Assembly (NCBI RefSeq): GCF_032854445.1
Contig: NC_088302.1
Location: forward strand, 53,102,046 to 53,166,045
DNA: 64,000 nucleotides
Direction of reading: 5' to 3'
Origin: Liolophura sinensis
Taxonomy: Eukaryota > Mollusca > Polyplacophora > Chitonida > Chitonidae
Of the stretch, positions 21,188-32,988 are shown one piece after another. Position 1 is the first letter of the stretch. Each line of letters starts with the position of its first letter. A program made the position numbers and the translations under genes. Below the pieces are notes generated by a model, which was not told the DNA's origin, did no database searches, and was given only the letters and a program-made list of their open reading frames with translations.

Positions 21188-21995
21188 AAACCTTTGCAAT
21201 GTGTCTGCATATACCTCTATCCACAGCTTTGGTTCGCTTCTGTTTGCATCCTCCAGCTTATAGACCATCAAAATTGTTATAATGTGGAAATCCGTATATA
21301 ATAAATGAGTATATGTCTCCCAAAACCATCTTGTTACTTTACTTGTATAGCCATTGAAATGAGAGCGATACACGTGTGTGCAGGTGTTTCAGTATCGGTC
21401 TTGATACCAGTGGCAGTGGCAGCATGATGCTGTAGGTTACACGAGCGCATTGATTTTCCTTACTATTTGTGTAGTAAATTTGTCAACTTCAAACTCAAAA
21501 ATATATATCCCCTAACTTTCAGGTGATACCATCACACCTCATGCAGCTTGTATTTTTCTCTACAACCTATCAAGAAAACAACCTAGGATAACCACCATTT
21601 TTTTAGAGTGCTGGAAGTGAAGTTACACCGGGAGGTGGCAAGTAACACTGGGCAAAGCGTTTTCAGTTCTATCCAAAACGGACAAACTTCTTATATATTT
21701 TAACTAGGCGCAAAATAACAGAGCAGAAATGTATCTTGTATCAACAACCTAAATGTTTGCGTGGCAGTATTACCCAGTCAGTGCTCCTTTACCCTTCATT
21801 TCGGAGGCAAATCTTGGTTGCCCGAATTGCGCATGTGTAACCTTTAGCACGTCTGTTATGGAGTCACTGCTGGTTTCACTCCTCAGTAAATCCCGTGACC
21901 CTGTCCAGTGGAGGTGACGGAAAAGTAAAGTCGCTGTTACCGGAATAACGATTTTCTCATTTACCACAATGAAGGAGAAAGACCACGTTGTAATG
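21188..21995 (-). pseudogene. Decayed FoxQ2-like relic, outlier of the array
   Basis: On the minus strand, 21,843-21,995 retains the Fox N-terminal part (TTCCGGTAACAGCGACTTTA and a SETSSDSITDVLK frame). 21,350-21,434 retains the start of the forkhead (antisense of GAAATGAGAGCGATACACGT). 21,188-21,349 keeps a weak match to helices 1-3. The frame is broken and a 408-bp insertion splits it. It lies about 11 kb outside the first complete copy and in the same orientation, so it shows that the cluster once extended further, or that an early copy was left behind. The C-terminal half is not recognisable. Confidence 0.72.
21435..21842. mobile_element. Putative MITE inside the Fox relic
   Basis: A 408-bp segment that interrupts Fox homology on both sides. 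Its ends form an imperfect 15-bp inverted repeat: GGTTACACGAGCGCA and TGCGCATGTGTAACC (13 of 15 positions pair). There is no coding potential. No clear target-site duplication is visible, so the superfamily stays open. Confidence 0.5.
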
Positions 21996-23130
21996 TTAGT
22001 CAGACACATGTCAAACACCCATAGTGCGTCATAGCCTTACAAATAATTCCTTCAAAACAAAGTCTCCGAGCACGGTATGTGTAGAATATAACAGCGTCAT
22101 TTCCTGTTAGTGTTCAAAAGATGAGACCTGTAACAGGTTTTTAAGAAATTTCGTATGCTAAAGCAGAATAACGGTGATGCATAAGCTTCCATGTTTCTCT
22201 ACAAGATCTAATCCGATCGCCGAAACATAAAGAAAACAATAATGACTATACATGGAGGCCTTTGGTTTAGGTAAGCTGTTACAGTTCACTGAACAATACG
22301 CAAATCACTGAGCAACAACAACAGCTATGAAATCCGATCACACAGCTGAAATATTTGAAATATAAATTATAAACTAGAGAAAAGGGTCGTTTTATAAAGT
22401 TATTATGTTTACCTTAATATATTCATACTTTAAATGCACTTCACTGCAGCTCAAATGTCGACCTACCATGGGTAAACAAGTCTCATTGTCAGCCTGTGTC
22501 ATTGTGATCATTTACGACACAAAGCTCTTTCAAGCTGGGGTATGTTGGCTTTAGTCAGAGAGCATCAGATCACCTTAAAAATCACCGGATTAGTGACGCG
22601 AGTTTGCTCGTCACCAAATGCAGTGGATACAAAATTAATGGGAAGCTTTATTCCCTGCATTTCGGGAAACGATCGCTCAGAGTGTGAACCTGACAGCTTG
22701 CCACACGTACTAACTCCTCGTCGTCATATAACCGCAAAATTGTTAAGAACGACATAAAGCCTAAACCATGCATTCTTACATACTAGCCTAGACGCTCTCC
22801 AGTCAAGGCGAATAGAATAAAGACATGAAGGAAAAATTCAGGACACCCAAATTTATCTGTCCCTCTCTCCTGCGCTACGTGTTCTCTGATCACGGGGCTA
22901 ATGACCTTCACAGTCCCGGATCTTACCGGTCTCCGCTGAAACCTTTACCCCCACCCGCAATCCTCAGAAAGTCGTTAATCTACATTCAGCCGTCTTCACA
23001 TGTTGCGATTTCTGTTATCAACTCGTCGAATGTGACTAGTCGACTGGAAACAGGACCTTCGCGATATGTTGAATTCCACAAGGCTGAAATTTCGTTTGTT
23101 CTATTTTCATTCCACGAATGGTCGAATTCT
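21996..23130. other. Intergenic region
   Basis: I find no gene. A SINE-like tail is present near 22,690-22,765. The remainder has short unrelated open frames without domains. Confidence 0.55.
22690..22765 (+). mobile_element. SINE-like 3' tail
   Basis: CGTCGTCATATAACCGCAAA followed by TTGTTAAGAACGACATAAAG resembles the shellfish SINE 3' end (CATATGACTGAAAAATTGTT and GAGTACGACGTTAAACC in consensus form). Diverged and truncated. Confidence 0.4.
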
Positions 23131-23633
23131 ACGTGTTGATTTGACAAAACGCTCCGTGTAAACGTGGATTTACCGACGTGTTGATTTGACAAAACGCTCC
23201 GTGCAAACGTGGATTTACCGACGTGTTGATTTGACAAAACACTCCGTGTAAACGTGGATTTACCGACGTGTTGATTTGACAAAACGCACCGTGTAAACGT
23301 GGATTTACCGACGTGTTGATTTGACAAAACGCTCCGTGTAAACGTGGATTTACCGACGTGTTGATTTGACAAAACGCTCCGTGTAAACGTGGCTTTACCG
23401 ACGTGTTGATTTGACAAAACGCTCCGTGTAAACGTGGATTTACCGACGTGTTGATTTGACAAAACGCTCCGTGTAAACGTGGATTTACCGACGTGTTGAT
23501 TTGACAAAACGCACCGTGTAAACGTGGCTTTACCGACGTGTTGATTTGACAAAACGCACCGTGTAAACGTGGATTTACCGATGTGTTCATTTGACAATAC
23601 GCACCGTGTAAATGTGACTTTACCGACGTGTTA
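23131..23633. repeat. 45-bp minisatellite, about 11 copies
   Basis: Eleven tandem copies of a 45-bp unit, ACGTGTTGATTTGACAAAAC then GCTCCGTGTAAACGTGG and ATTTACCG. Variation is confined to a few sites (CTCC/CACC, GGATT/GGCTT) and the last copy decays. Because 45 is a multiple of three, frames of 203 and 170 codons stay open on the minus strand; two different frames being open argues against coding. Confidence 0.93.
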
Positions 23634-24104
23634 TAAAGCATTATTCAAGTAAGCATTAAGTTCAGTGTGGTTCATGAAAGAGGTGAAGGAAATATGGACT
23701 AACGGTGAATATCTTATACGTGTCACGCTATAGAAAACCTTCCAGTTACCCTGCGCTCATAAATCGCTGTATTCCCTGCTTATCGAAGCTAGTATTTTCG
23801 GTTACAGTGTCTTGAGACGTTGTTTATACATGGCTTACAGAATTATGTGTCTTATTTGCACTCGGAATTGTCCCTTACAATATCTTCCGTGCTCATATAG
23901 TTAGTTGCAAAACTAACTAACAAACATTTACTGGTCGTGTGATTCTGTTGCCGGACATTTATTTACGATAAACTTTATTGGACAAGAACACTATATTCCA
24001 ACCTGCAAAGTTACTATTCTTTTCCAAAACCATCATTGCACAGAATATCTTTACATCAACATATACAAAAAGCGTCGCACATCTTATACAACATAACTCA
24101 AATT
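23634..24104. other. Intergenic region
   Basis: AT-rich sequence between the minisatellite and the LINE remnant. Nothing recognised. Confidence 0.5.
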
Positions 24105-24512
24105 ATGTCAATCACCTATTCTGGAGCACTATTTAATGACTCATTTAATGGTTTGCTTGTTTCTATCAATAAAAAGAACCCATATCACAAACGTAAATTT
24201 CGCTTTCTCTTTTACCGAGCCCCATATCAGAACAAATTTGAGAGGTTTTCTCAAGACATCACACGGAAGTGGACAGTTATTAATGAGTAATTAATTAGTA
24301 AGCGAGAGAATAACCCGAAAAGTGTTGTACCGACAACCTAGCTACCAGTTATTCTCAATGGTGGGAGTTCAATTTACCCTTTTATTTTCTAAGAGATCCT
24401 AACATTCAGGAATTCGTTTAGGATCTTCAGTTATATTTTGGATATTACATGTCACTAATTATGCCAGGGACAGATATGAATGGTACTCCACATTGCTCAA
24501 CTGTAAATCTAT
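24105..24512 (+). mobile_element. LINE remnant, 5' part (before the RT core)
   Basis: A frame from about 24,105 reads GLLVSINKKNPYHKRKF and, later, NKFERFSQDITRKWTVINE. This is the helical linker between endonuclease and reverse transcriptase in CR1/Jockey-like LINEs (pattern GLL.SI.KKN.LYK.F … NKF…….KKTW..INE). The frame is stopped soon after and the LTR element begins at 24,513. The RT fragment resumes on the other side, in the same orientation. Confidence 0.6.
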
Positions 24513-24734
24513 TCTTGTGCAAGATGATCGAACGGCTACAGGTCTTACCATATGCTGAGCAGGCGGCATCCGTCCTCACACCGGTGCTCCTGGCTCCTGA
24601 GCTTGCTTGCTCGTTAGTACGGTCTTGCTCAACCCCGCGTGGTCTTCTTCTTCACCAGCGATGGCTGACCCAGATATATAGGCGCGGAGGGATCTCACCA
24701 GATCGGCTGTTACGAAGTGCCGCCCGGCACTACA
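24513..24734 (-). repeat. 3' LTR of the fossil element
   Basis: Shares TGCAAGATGA, CGGCTACAGG, CTCGTTAGTACGG and GCGATGGCTGACCC with the repeat at 29,222-29,382 and ends in the same GCCCGGCACTACA. It is adjoined on the inner side by the polypurine tract (24,735-24,746, CTCTCCCCCTTA on the plus strand). It contains ATATATAGG, a possible promoter element. Confidence 0.85.
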
Positions 24735-25033
24735 CTCTCCCCCTTATGAAAACGGGGACATCACCTCTTTGAGGCTGCAATAACACATTTAAAATTAAAT
24801 CCCTTCCCACAGTCATACAAGGTTAAAGCTGGGAAATACCACAAAATATTAGATTACGCCAGAACATATTTACAAAACTGAATCCCCTAACAATGATAAT
24901 CAGCAAGGTAGGTGTGTGTGTGTGGGGGGGGGGGAAGACTCGGCCAGCAACGCTGGGATCAGAGCCCCGGACCGAGGGAGCCCCGGACCGAGGGAACCCC
25001 GGACCGAGGGAGCAAGACTACAAGGCGACAACT

Positions 25034-26110
25034 TCATGTCCGAACATCCAACTTCCCCTGAGCAAGACACAGACATGAGAGGATCAGGAGGGCCCGGGGA
25101 ATCAGGAGGATCTGGAGGATCGAGGGGCCCTCCAATGGACTAACGGAGACTATCGGGGACTCCCTCTGAGGAGACAGAGGAGACACGGAGACACTAGACC
25201 TAGCTACGTTCTCGCCGCCTGACAAGAGCTCATGCCTCTTCCTCGTAACCCACAACGAAACTACGCGCTCCTCACACAACCACAACACATCATGATGTAA
25301 CACAATCGTCTTACGACGCCCCATAACCCGATACAGCACCGGGGACAATACCTCCACAACTATAGATGGCGTTATTAAAATTGGACACAATTTCCTACTC
25401 TGTCCCACCTTGGCTCCGAGATCCCGTCTATAAACCAAATCTCCGACAGCAAAGGACCGCTGAGCCAACTTAAAATCAAAGGTACGTTTTTGTCTTGTTT
25501 GACTTAACCCTAGTTGTTGCCTTGCTTCGTGATGAACTGTTCTCAACCGCTCGAGCAGGGCAACCAGGAATTCTGAATGTGTCATAGCCTGCCTATTAAC
25601 CTTTGACATCCGAAAGATTAAGTCTATTGGGTAGTCAACCTCCCTCCCTAACATCAGCATATTACGCGAATAACATGTGTTCCAATATTTACCATATGAG
25701 GGCAAATCCTCATCCAATGCCCGTTATCGTGCTTCAAATAGCAACGAATGACCTGTAGCAATAAACGATTATATCGTTCGACCTGGCCGTTTGAACATGA
25801 CCTATAAGGCGTGGTTCTGGTCTTAGCTATCTCGAACAATTCGCAGAAAGCCACAAATAACGCCCCATCGAAATTACGCCCCTGATCAGTATGTACCTGT
25901 AAGGGAGTACCCAGACGACACACAAAATCCTCTAAAAATGCCCTAGCTATCAACTCCGCGTTCTGGGCTGGCTACGCAAATATGTCGACCCCCTTAGTAA
26001 ACTGGTTGACCATAAGCAATATATATCTATTCCCCCTAGCACTAACTTGAAACGGTCCAAGGATACCTCAGTGCACCCGCTCTAGCGGCACCCCAGCGTG
26101 GTATTCGCCC
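25034..26110 (-). mobile_element. Integrase region of the fossil element
   Basis: The minus strand shows typical Ty3/Gypsy integrase text: HTDQGRNFDG, FCELFEIAKTRTTPYR and SNGQVERYNR of the catalytic core, preceded by a CHHC-type lead-in and GNRYILLMV, and followed by a C-terminal GDLVYRRD and VLYRVMGRR segment. The region is interrupted. Confidence 0.85.
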
Positions 26111-26249
26111 AACGTCGCTCTGCCATTCTGGCGAGATTTCTTGTTCCAATTACAGGCCGGGATCTACATCCAGGTCAAACTGACCCCAAGTTTCATGAAC
26201 TTTTTTATATGTTTTACAATCCCCACAGGACAGGGACTCCACTACACTA

Positions 26250-26470
26250 CCAACCACATAACAATCACACTCACTCTCGGCGTTATCCGGGACAAAGTAT
26301 CCGCATTAACGTGCTCTTTACCAGTCCTATGCATAACCCGAAAATCATATCGACTAAATTCTTCTAACCACCTTGCCAAATGACCTTCCCGGTTCTTAAA
26401 CTGGGTCAACCACACCAGACTGTTATGATCGTCCGGATCAAAAACCGTCGACCCAACAAATAGTGCCTAT
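26250..26470 (-). mobile_element. RNase H remnant of the fossil element
   Basis: Minus-strand text reads REGHLARWLEEFSRYDF and GKEHVNADTLSR, the usual end of the Ty3/Gypsy RNase H domain. Sequence between here and 26,930 is pol debris with no continuous RT core that I could read. Confidence 0.65.
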
Positions 26471-26935
26471 ACTCCCAAGTAAATCCTTAAGGGTTTCAAA
26501 AGCTTTCTGCTCTTCTAACTCCCACATAAACATAGCCTATGCATACGACGGCTTAGCCTACTGACCTAGGCCTGGAATACACTTCCTAGGATAATTGATA
26601 AACCCCAGGAACGACTTTACATCTCTCCTGTTCCGCGGTACAGGTCACATGGCCACCGCCTTGAGCTTGCTGTCAGCTACATTTACCCCTTTTGAGCTCA
26701 CCTTTCTACTTCCTTTTTAAACAGTTCACACTTTCTGGGAGTCAACTTCATCCGATTATCCCTCAGCCTTCGAAGCACAACTGGGCGGTTAGCCAATGCT
26801 TTCTCAAGGTTCTTGCCTAGTACAATAGCATCATCTGAATGATCTGACTTAACACCTTCTACGGACTTTGGAACCTCAACCTGCTGTACTCCTACGCCCC
26901 TCTCCAGCTCAAAGGTTACCTGCCGGCTAGAACTC

Positions 26936-28037
26936 CTACCCAGTAATGTCCTTTTGTTCTGCAGAGCAGACGAGTGCTTTATGGATCGAGAAAGGTCGAT
27001 TTTCGAACGCTAACAAGGTGGCGGACTTTTCGTCATATCCTCTAAGGAAATGATCTACTGCTGTCGACTGTATCATATTCTCAGGGGCACCAGGATATCC
27101 CTCAGCGGCCAACACCAAACAGCGATCGGCAAAATCTTCTAGGGCCTCTTCCCTATCTCGCTCCTTCGTAAACAACCACCTCCGAACTACCTCGGGGGGA
27201 TCACGTTTGCCGTACCGCCGTTTGAAATCTTTGCATAACCAGCGGACATCATGCCGCACTCCACGAGATCTTGTCTGATAAAACTCTACGGCCCTACCTC
27301 GCAACCTCTCGTTAAAGCGCTTTAACCTATCTCGATTGGACCACTTCTATCGCTTAGCTGCAGCTTCGAACTAAAAACTAAAGGTAGCCACTCACTAGCC
27401 TCGCCACTAAAATATGCTAACTTAACAGGCGGAGGACTACGTCGCTTCCGACAACTCTCCGAGTTAGAGGTCTGGGACGAGTCACTTCCCGTACCTCTAC
27501 CAGACTCACTACCAGACGAACTTGACCCTGGGGATGCATGATGTCTAAACGCACTAGCCCGGAAGCGACTCTTATACCTAGACTCGGACTCTGGCAGCCT
27601 AGTTGCCAAGTAATTAAACTGCCAGAGCCCCGACTACTAGGACCTTGGGGTCGTAACCTAGACTTATGTATCTTACTCCCATTAACCTCAGTGCCATCTT
27701 GGAAACAGCCGCTATCTCTTAAACCTACTCTCCCGTGGTAAACACCTGCCCTAGGGAACGAGCTTGCCATAGACGCCAACCAAGCCCGATCGTCGACACC
27801 ACGGACTGTTTCAGTGGAAGTGTGAGGGGGGGATTCCACCTACATAATCAACAGACCGTCCAACCTCCCGTCTAACTTCCTGACTAAGTCAGGAAAACTC
27901 TGGAAACGATCCGCTACCTTATCCACAAGACGATCCACAAACTCATCAATCCACAATGGCGGACGCGCATCAACGCGATCGGAATTATCTTCTAAAGGAA
28001 CCATGCTAACAGGAAACCAGCTATCACTACCCAGCAA
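26936..28037 (-). mobile_element. Gag-like region of the fossil element
   Basis: Minus-strand frames include DVRWLCKDFKRRYGKRDPPE, DREEALEDFADRCLVLAAEG and DHFLRGYDEKSA, the capsid-like pattern of Ty3/Gypsy gag, preceded by a Ser-rich segment. The region is not one open frame. Confidence 0.65.
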
Positions 28038-29206
28038 CTAACCAAGTCACGTAGTTCCGTTGCTTTAAAATACATATATTTCGGCATACATCCCTAAACT
28101 GTAATCACCAGCTTAGCTAGAGCCGTTATGACTAGAGAGGGCAAGAGGTCGCCAACCCCGAACAACGTGCATACATTGACGTACATAACAGAGACAACCA
28201 CCGTAACACCGTAAGCCCTGCCAGAAACGCTACAGAAAGTAATTTACCGTAGGCACCACACTATTGCCCTGAAGCACATAGCCCCTGTAATTATCATAAC
28301 CGAACCAAACTACAACGCAACAAGCATAAACCAATACAAACAGTACTATACTACACAATGTACTGAGCATACAAGGATTTCACGCCTGTTGCACATACAA
28401 AACAGCACGGAAAACAGTCTGAATTTCCCCGTAAGTGTTCAGAGTGAGAACCAAAGGCCAGTGCCACTTAAATCAGTAACACTGCACCACCTTCAGCACA
28501 ACACACAAAAAAGGCAATCAGAACTTTACAGTCTCAGGCACAGACACAAGGCAAGTCTAATGCATTGGAGAGGTACATATGTAATAGGTAACCATAATCA
28601 TGTTGGAAAATATTTTCAGAAATATTTACGTTAAAATAGGCAAACTGAATACAGGCAAAATACGTATAAGCACATGAAAATCACCACAATGCATTACGTC
28701 CACAAATTTACTCTTCTATTTTTTCTATAGGTTACGCCAAACTAACAACAATAACGAACTACTCACCAACAAGAGCCACTCAACGATAATTTTTACCGCA
28801 ACCCAGAAAAAAACTATATACGTGATACGAGATATTACAAAACAAGCTCAGAACTGAACGCACGTTCTCCGAGAACAAAGGCTGGCCTATCGCAATGTAA
28901 TGGCGGGACCCTAACAGACGCGGGGTCGGGGGGGGGGGGGAGCGCACGCTTCAGCGCGGGAAACTGAAATACGCACTTCACTCCACCATAACAAAATATA
29001 CACAACCTAACCAAAATATACAAATACAAGAAAGCCGAAAGGGAAAATAAAGCAGTAGCCCAATGCTGGGAGTAACCGCTCAGCTCGCCCAGGGCAGCCA
29101 CTGAGAATTTAGACATACTTTACGTTGTTGGACAAAACACTACTACCTCTATTCCCTCTCAATCAAAAAAACAAAAACACAGCAAGTAATGGAGTTCGCA
29201 AGGCAA

Positions 29207-29220
29207 CACTTCTGACACCA
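29207..29220 (-). mobile_element. Primer-binding site of the fossil element
   Basis: Minus-strand TGGTGTCAGAAGTG starts one base inside the 5' LTR. TGG-initial 14-mers of this kind are usual tRNA primer sites in Ty3/Gypsy elements. Confidence 0.7.
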
Positions 29221-29221
29221 G

Positions 29222-29382
29222 TGTTGTGCAAGATGACCAAACGGCTACAGGCTCAGAGGGCGGAATCCATCCTCGCACTGGTGTTCCCTGGTTCTTGGGC
29301 TTGCTTACTCGTTAGTACGGTTTTGCTCAATCTCGTGTGGCCTTCTTCTTCACTAGCGATGGCTGACCCGCCCGGCACTACA
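29222..29382 (-). repeat. 5' LTR of the fossil element
   Basis: Starts TGTTGTGCAAG and ends GCCCGGCACTACA in plus orientation, matching the left LTR but shorter. The base string CTAT follows at 29,383, as it precedes the left LTR at 24,509-24,512. Confidence 0.85.
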
Positions 29383-30193
29383 CTATATTTTGATACCAGC
29401 TCTGTGCCATCTCAAATGAAAGCTGGTAAAAGTTAAGCAAATTCTACCTGCAGACCGCGAAATATGTGCTCTTATGTTTTCTTAACTGCCAAGGGTCAAT
29501 TCTTGCTCCAGTGTCGTTTTTATTCTACATCAACGATCTGAAAGCTTCTCCCGACTTATTAAAGATAATGTTTATCTCTTTTGTTTTCTATCCTGTCAGA
29601 TGATTTGGATTTGTCATAGAAATTATTGCCCTCAATATGTTGTCTTTAAAGGTCGCCAAAACAAAATTTGTTAAACCTAATAGCACATCCTCTATTCTTT
29701 TTTATTCTAAATTGTGTTTCATTGGTATATAAAAGTATGTTCAAAGTTCGTCTGTATTCATATTTAAATAAACCATAAACTGCCTCGCGTATATCGACGA
29801 ATTATGGAAAAATTGACCATACATATTGGAACTGTGAGAATAGTGCATACAGAAAAGTCTAACTTCCCAGAACTCGGTCATTCCCAACATGTATCAATCA
29901 TTAACTCTTCCATATTTACAATCTTGTAACATTCTCTGAGGTAACACTTAGAGAAGTCACCTTTTGCCACTCGGTCGTCTTCAGAAAAGAGTTATTTGAC
30001 TAGTCTCACATATAAGCAAGCATGAACATATTATGCTCTACTCTTCGCCAAGTTAAAGATACTAAAATTGTGGCACTTACATGACTCTTCGTTCTGTTCA
30101 CAAAAGTTTTCACCACTTCCAATAGCTACCTCTTGAGTTTAAAAATTATTTACTTTAAACCAGGTTCATCACAATCGTGGATATCCGTTTCAC
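29383..30193 (+). mobile_element. LINE remnant, RT part
   Basis: At about 29,495 a frame reads QGSILAPVSFLFYINDL, the RT motif QGSxLxPxLFxxYINDL of CR1/Jockey/RTE-like LINEs. Around 29,640 a shifted frame reads NMLSLKVAKTKFVKPN, the usual KLSLNxxKTxxMxF motif after the catalytic FADD box, which is not recognisable. Near 30,150 KLFTLNQVHHNRGYP resembles the terminal HYNTR-type motif. Multiple stops and shifts show it is dead. Its last part abuts the first FoxQ2 repeat unit. Confidence 0.65.
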
Positions 30194-32300
30194 GGTGGAG
30201 AAATAACTCAGAAGTCTTCCAATTATCTTAACACAGTCAATCGTTATACATGTGTACTGGGAGATGAATATTTAAAGCATGTATTTGGACTCTAATTGAA
30301 CAATAAACACTGTAAGGTGTGATTCAATATTTTTAAGAACAGAATTTATCATCATGTTTTCTGCTCATCATGTAAATTATCAGTCATTTCTCGCCTCCTT
30401 CTCTCTTTACTCATACCGTTTCAGAGATATAAAAACCAGATTTTATTTATTTTTTGTCTCCACTATGATATGTGTAACGTCTTACAAAAGAGAGAGTAAA
30501 ACCAGAGCAGGCAGCGACGACAGTATGATTATTGGCAAATGGTCACACATAACCGGGCAAATTTGTTCTCTTGTCAACTGATCTCAGTTTAATTTTTACT
30601 CTACCTATTCATGTAAATGCTTAAACAGTTGCAAATTGCACCACCTCTACCAAAACAAAGCAGAATTATAGATTTTAATAAAATCAGTGATGGTACTTGC
30701 AAGTAATATGTAAGAAAACATCAGCCTATCTATGTGATGTTTAATACATTTTACAGTTTTATACATTTGTTATCTCTTCCAAATATTTCTGTTTTTCAAG
30801 TTTAATGATCAAACCATAACTCAACACAAGAAATTATTTTCATACTTAACAAAACCGCCAGACTGTAACAACAAAGTGATAACTGTAAAGCCTGTCTCTA
30901 ACCGTCACAAATAACTGTTGCAATAGCACAATAAGTGGCGTCTGTCTACCTGTAAAACAATTAAATGGCTTTAACTGATTTGAACTATGAACACTAAAAA
31001 CTGGTACATCACACCTCGCAAAAAAGGTGGATCTTTTGAAATTGCCATTGCAGACATTATGTATAGTGATATTAGATATGAGAAAATAAAGCAACATGGA
31101 AATGTAGTTCACCCAGATGTGTAGGGCCTACCTGTGTTTATTTAAGACACATACAGAGTATTTCAATGTTTGACCAAGCGCTGGCCTTGGTGCAGTAGTT
31201 AATGGTTTCATTATGTTCGTTATATAGGTCGCACCTGTCTTGAATCTAATACCATTTTTGGATGAGACATTTTTTACATTTCCCTATTTTATTATTCCCG
31301 TGTCCTTGGTAAAAAAAAAGTGTCACTAGTGCTCTTTTGTTTGATTTTGCATGGGATGCAGTACGTTACATTTGCAAAACTTTGACCGCCAGAACAAAAA
31401 GTTCCTGACTGTGGCATGAAACAACGTGCAAATAGATGAATTGTCATCTTTGACAATGTCTGTCTTTGTTCGATTTTTCACAATCTAGGCGTCAAAACCA
31501 ACATTACCAGCCGTCAACAAAATACACACTCTGTCTGCAATTGATAATATACCCAACGTAAGTATACTCTCTTCGTTTCCAGCATTGCCATGAAGGAGAC
31601 AAAGGCCCTATTCTAAAAATCTTTAAATTGTAGGCCCTATGAATATGGTGGACAAAGTTTTGGGAATTATAAGACGACTTTATTCTGTAAGGTTTATTTA
31701 TTTATTTAAATTTTCAACGTCTTCTGGGGCCATATTCAGCATTTTGGTTCTTTGGACTCATTGTCAAGTAAATCACTGAGAACAATCAGTCATCATAAAA
31801 GGAAAACAGTTCCAAGATTTTTGCGTCGACCTGTTCCACAGCTCAATATGAATACGGGAGCTCATACTATTTTCCAGTTGAGTATGTTTTAGTTCATTTC
31901 ATCATAAACAATTACGTTAAGAATCGCTATAATGTTTGCAACCAGCACAAGAAAAGGAAGTATGACATTTACAAGGTTCTACAACTAACTCAAATGCACC
32001 AGGCACACATGATGACTGATCAAACTGATGATATTCAAATGAGTGGTTGAACCCAACCTTCCAAACATCAGCCGTGATCTAATGCGCATCATTCATGAAA
32101 ATGACGAGATGACGATACATATGTGTCTGCCAAAGGATAAACATCCAGCTGAATGTAACTTACACTTTTATATTAAAGACGATAGTGTCCATTTATCTAC
32201 CAGCTGATACTGCCACCTGTGACCTCTTAGACCTGCATCCGATCGGAGAGGTTATTGGTGTGCTGTTGATTAAAGGTGAGGTCATAGGCTGAAAACTAAT

Positions 32301-32385
32301 ATCTATTTGTTTATCTGATTGGTGTTTGACGCCATATTCAAAAATGTTTCACTTAGGTAATGGCGGCCAGCATTATGGTGGATCA
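32301..32385 (-). mobile_element. SINE 3' fragment in unit A
   Basis: CTGATTGGTGTTTGACGCCA, then AAAATGTTTCACTTAGGTAA and GGCGGCCAGCATTATGGTGG: the 3' part of the shared SINE in antisense. The same fragment sits at the same relative place in units B, C, D and E, so it was there before duplication. Confidence 0.75.
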
Positions 32386-32960
32386 AACCACTGAAAACTA
32401 ACAGGCGCGTACTGAGAACTTGCTGTGTACGATAAAAAAAGTAATGTACACATACATATATTCAAATTTGCCACGTTTCATAACACCAAGCTTCGACCAT
32501 CATTCTCAGAGCTAAACTGATCCACTCCATTGCCCGTGTGGGGCAAAGCACTATTTATACAAGTATATCACCATCCAGCTATGCTCAAACCATTGTCAAC
32601 TCTAAATTAGACTGTTTCATGTCCACCAGCAATCATTCCACACAAGTTCTCTTAACTTATTTATACAGCTTCTTGAACTATAAGAAACAAATCGAGATGA
32701 AAACACAACATGATCTATTAAGACATGATGTTTATTAACGATTCAGTGCATTTGTACACATATAATTTCCTCTCTTTCTAAAAACCAGCATTATATATAC
32801 ATAACATGAAGAGGGAGGTGTCATCTGTTTACAGAAAATTGTAATAGAGATGTCTCATATTGAATATAAAATGTCGCATATTTTACATTAGAAACAAAAT
32901 TCCAATTATCAATTTTACAGCACTTTTCGATGCACTTAGTCTAGAGATCAATAGATCAAT

Positions 32961-32966
32961 TTTATT
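32961..32966 (-). terminator. Polyadenylation signal, Fox copy 1
   Basis: AATAAA on the minus strand, about 23 bp past the stop codon. The same hexamer at the same distance occurs after copies 2-5 (39,351; 45,640; 51,927; 55,878), implying very short 3' UTRs. Confidence 0.6.
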
Positions 32967-32988
32967 AAATACAACTAGGCACGGCATC

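Larger units (their letters stand above)
24513..29382 (-). mobile_element. Ty3/Gypsy-type LTR retrotransposon, fossil
   Basis: A 4.87-kb element on the minus strand with terminal direct repeats of 222 bp (left) and 161 bp (right), TGT…ACA ends, a primer-binding site and a polypurine tract. Its flanks share CTAT, a likely target duplication. Parts in element order: 5' LTR, primer site, gag-like region, RNase H remnant, integrase with a zinc-binding start and a core, 3' LTR. Gene order (RNase H before integrase) and the integrase style fit Ty3/Gypsy. It is broken, with several breaks, and part of pol is not recognisable. The LTRs agree at roughly 80-85% where they align, so the insertion is not recent. 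It lies inside an older LINE. Confidence 0.85.

Noticed and set aside
23131-23633. CRISPR-like array
   Set aside because: Direct 45-bp units without unique spacers in a eukaryotic setting; a minisatellite.
22986-23641. 203- and 170-codon frames over the 45-bp array
   Set aside because: Two frames are open at once because the period is a multiple of three; no start context, domain or flanking coding sequence.
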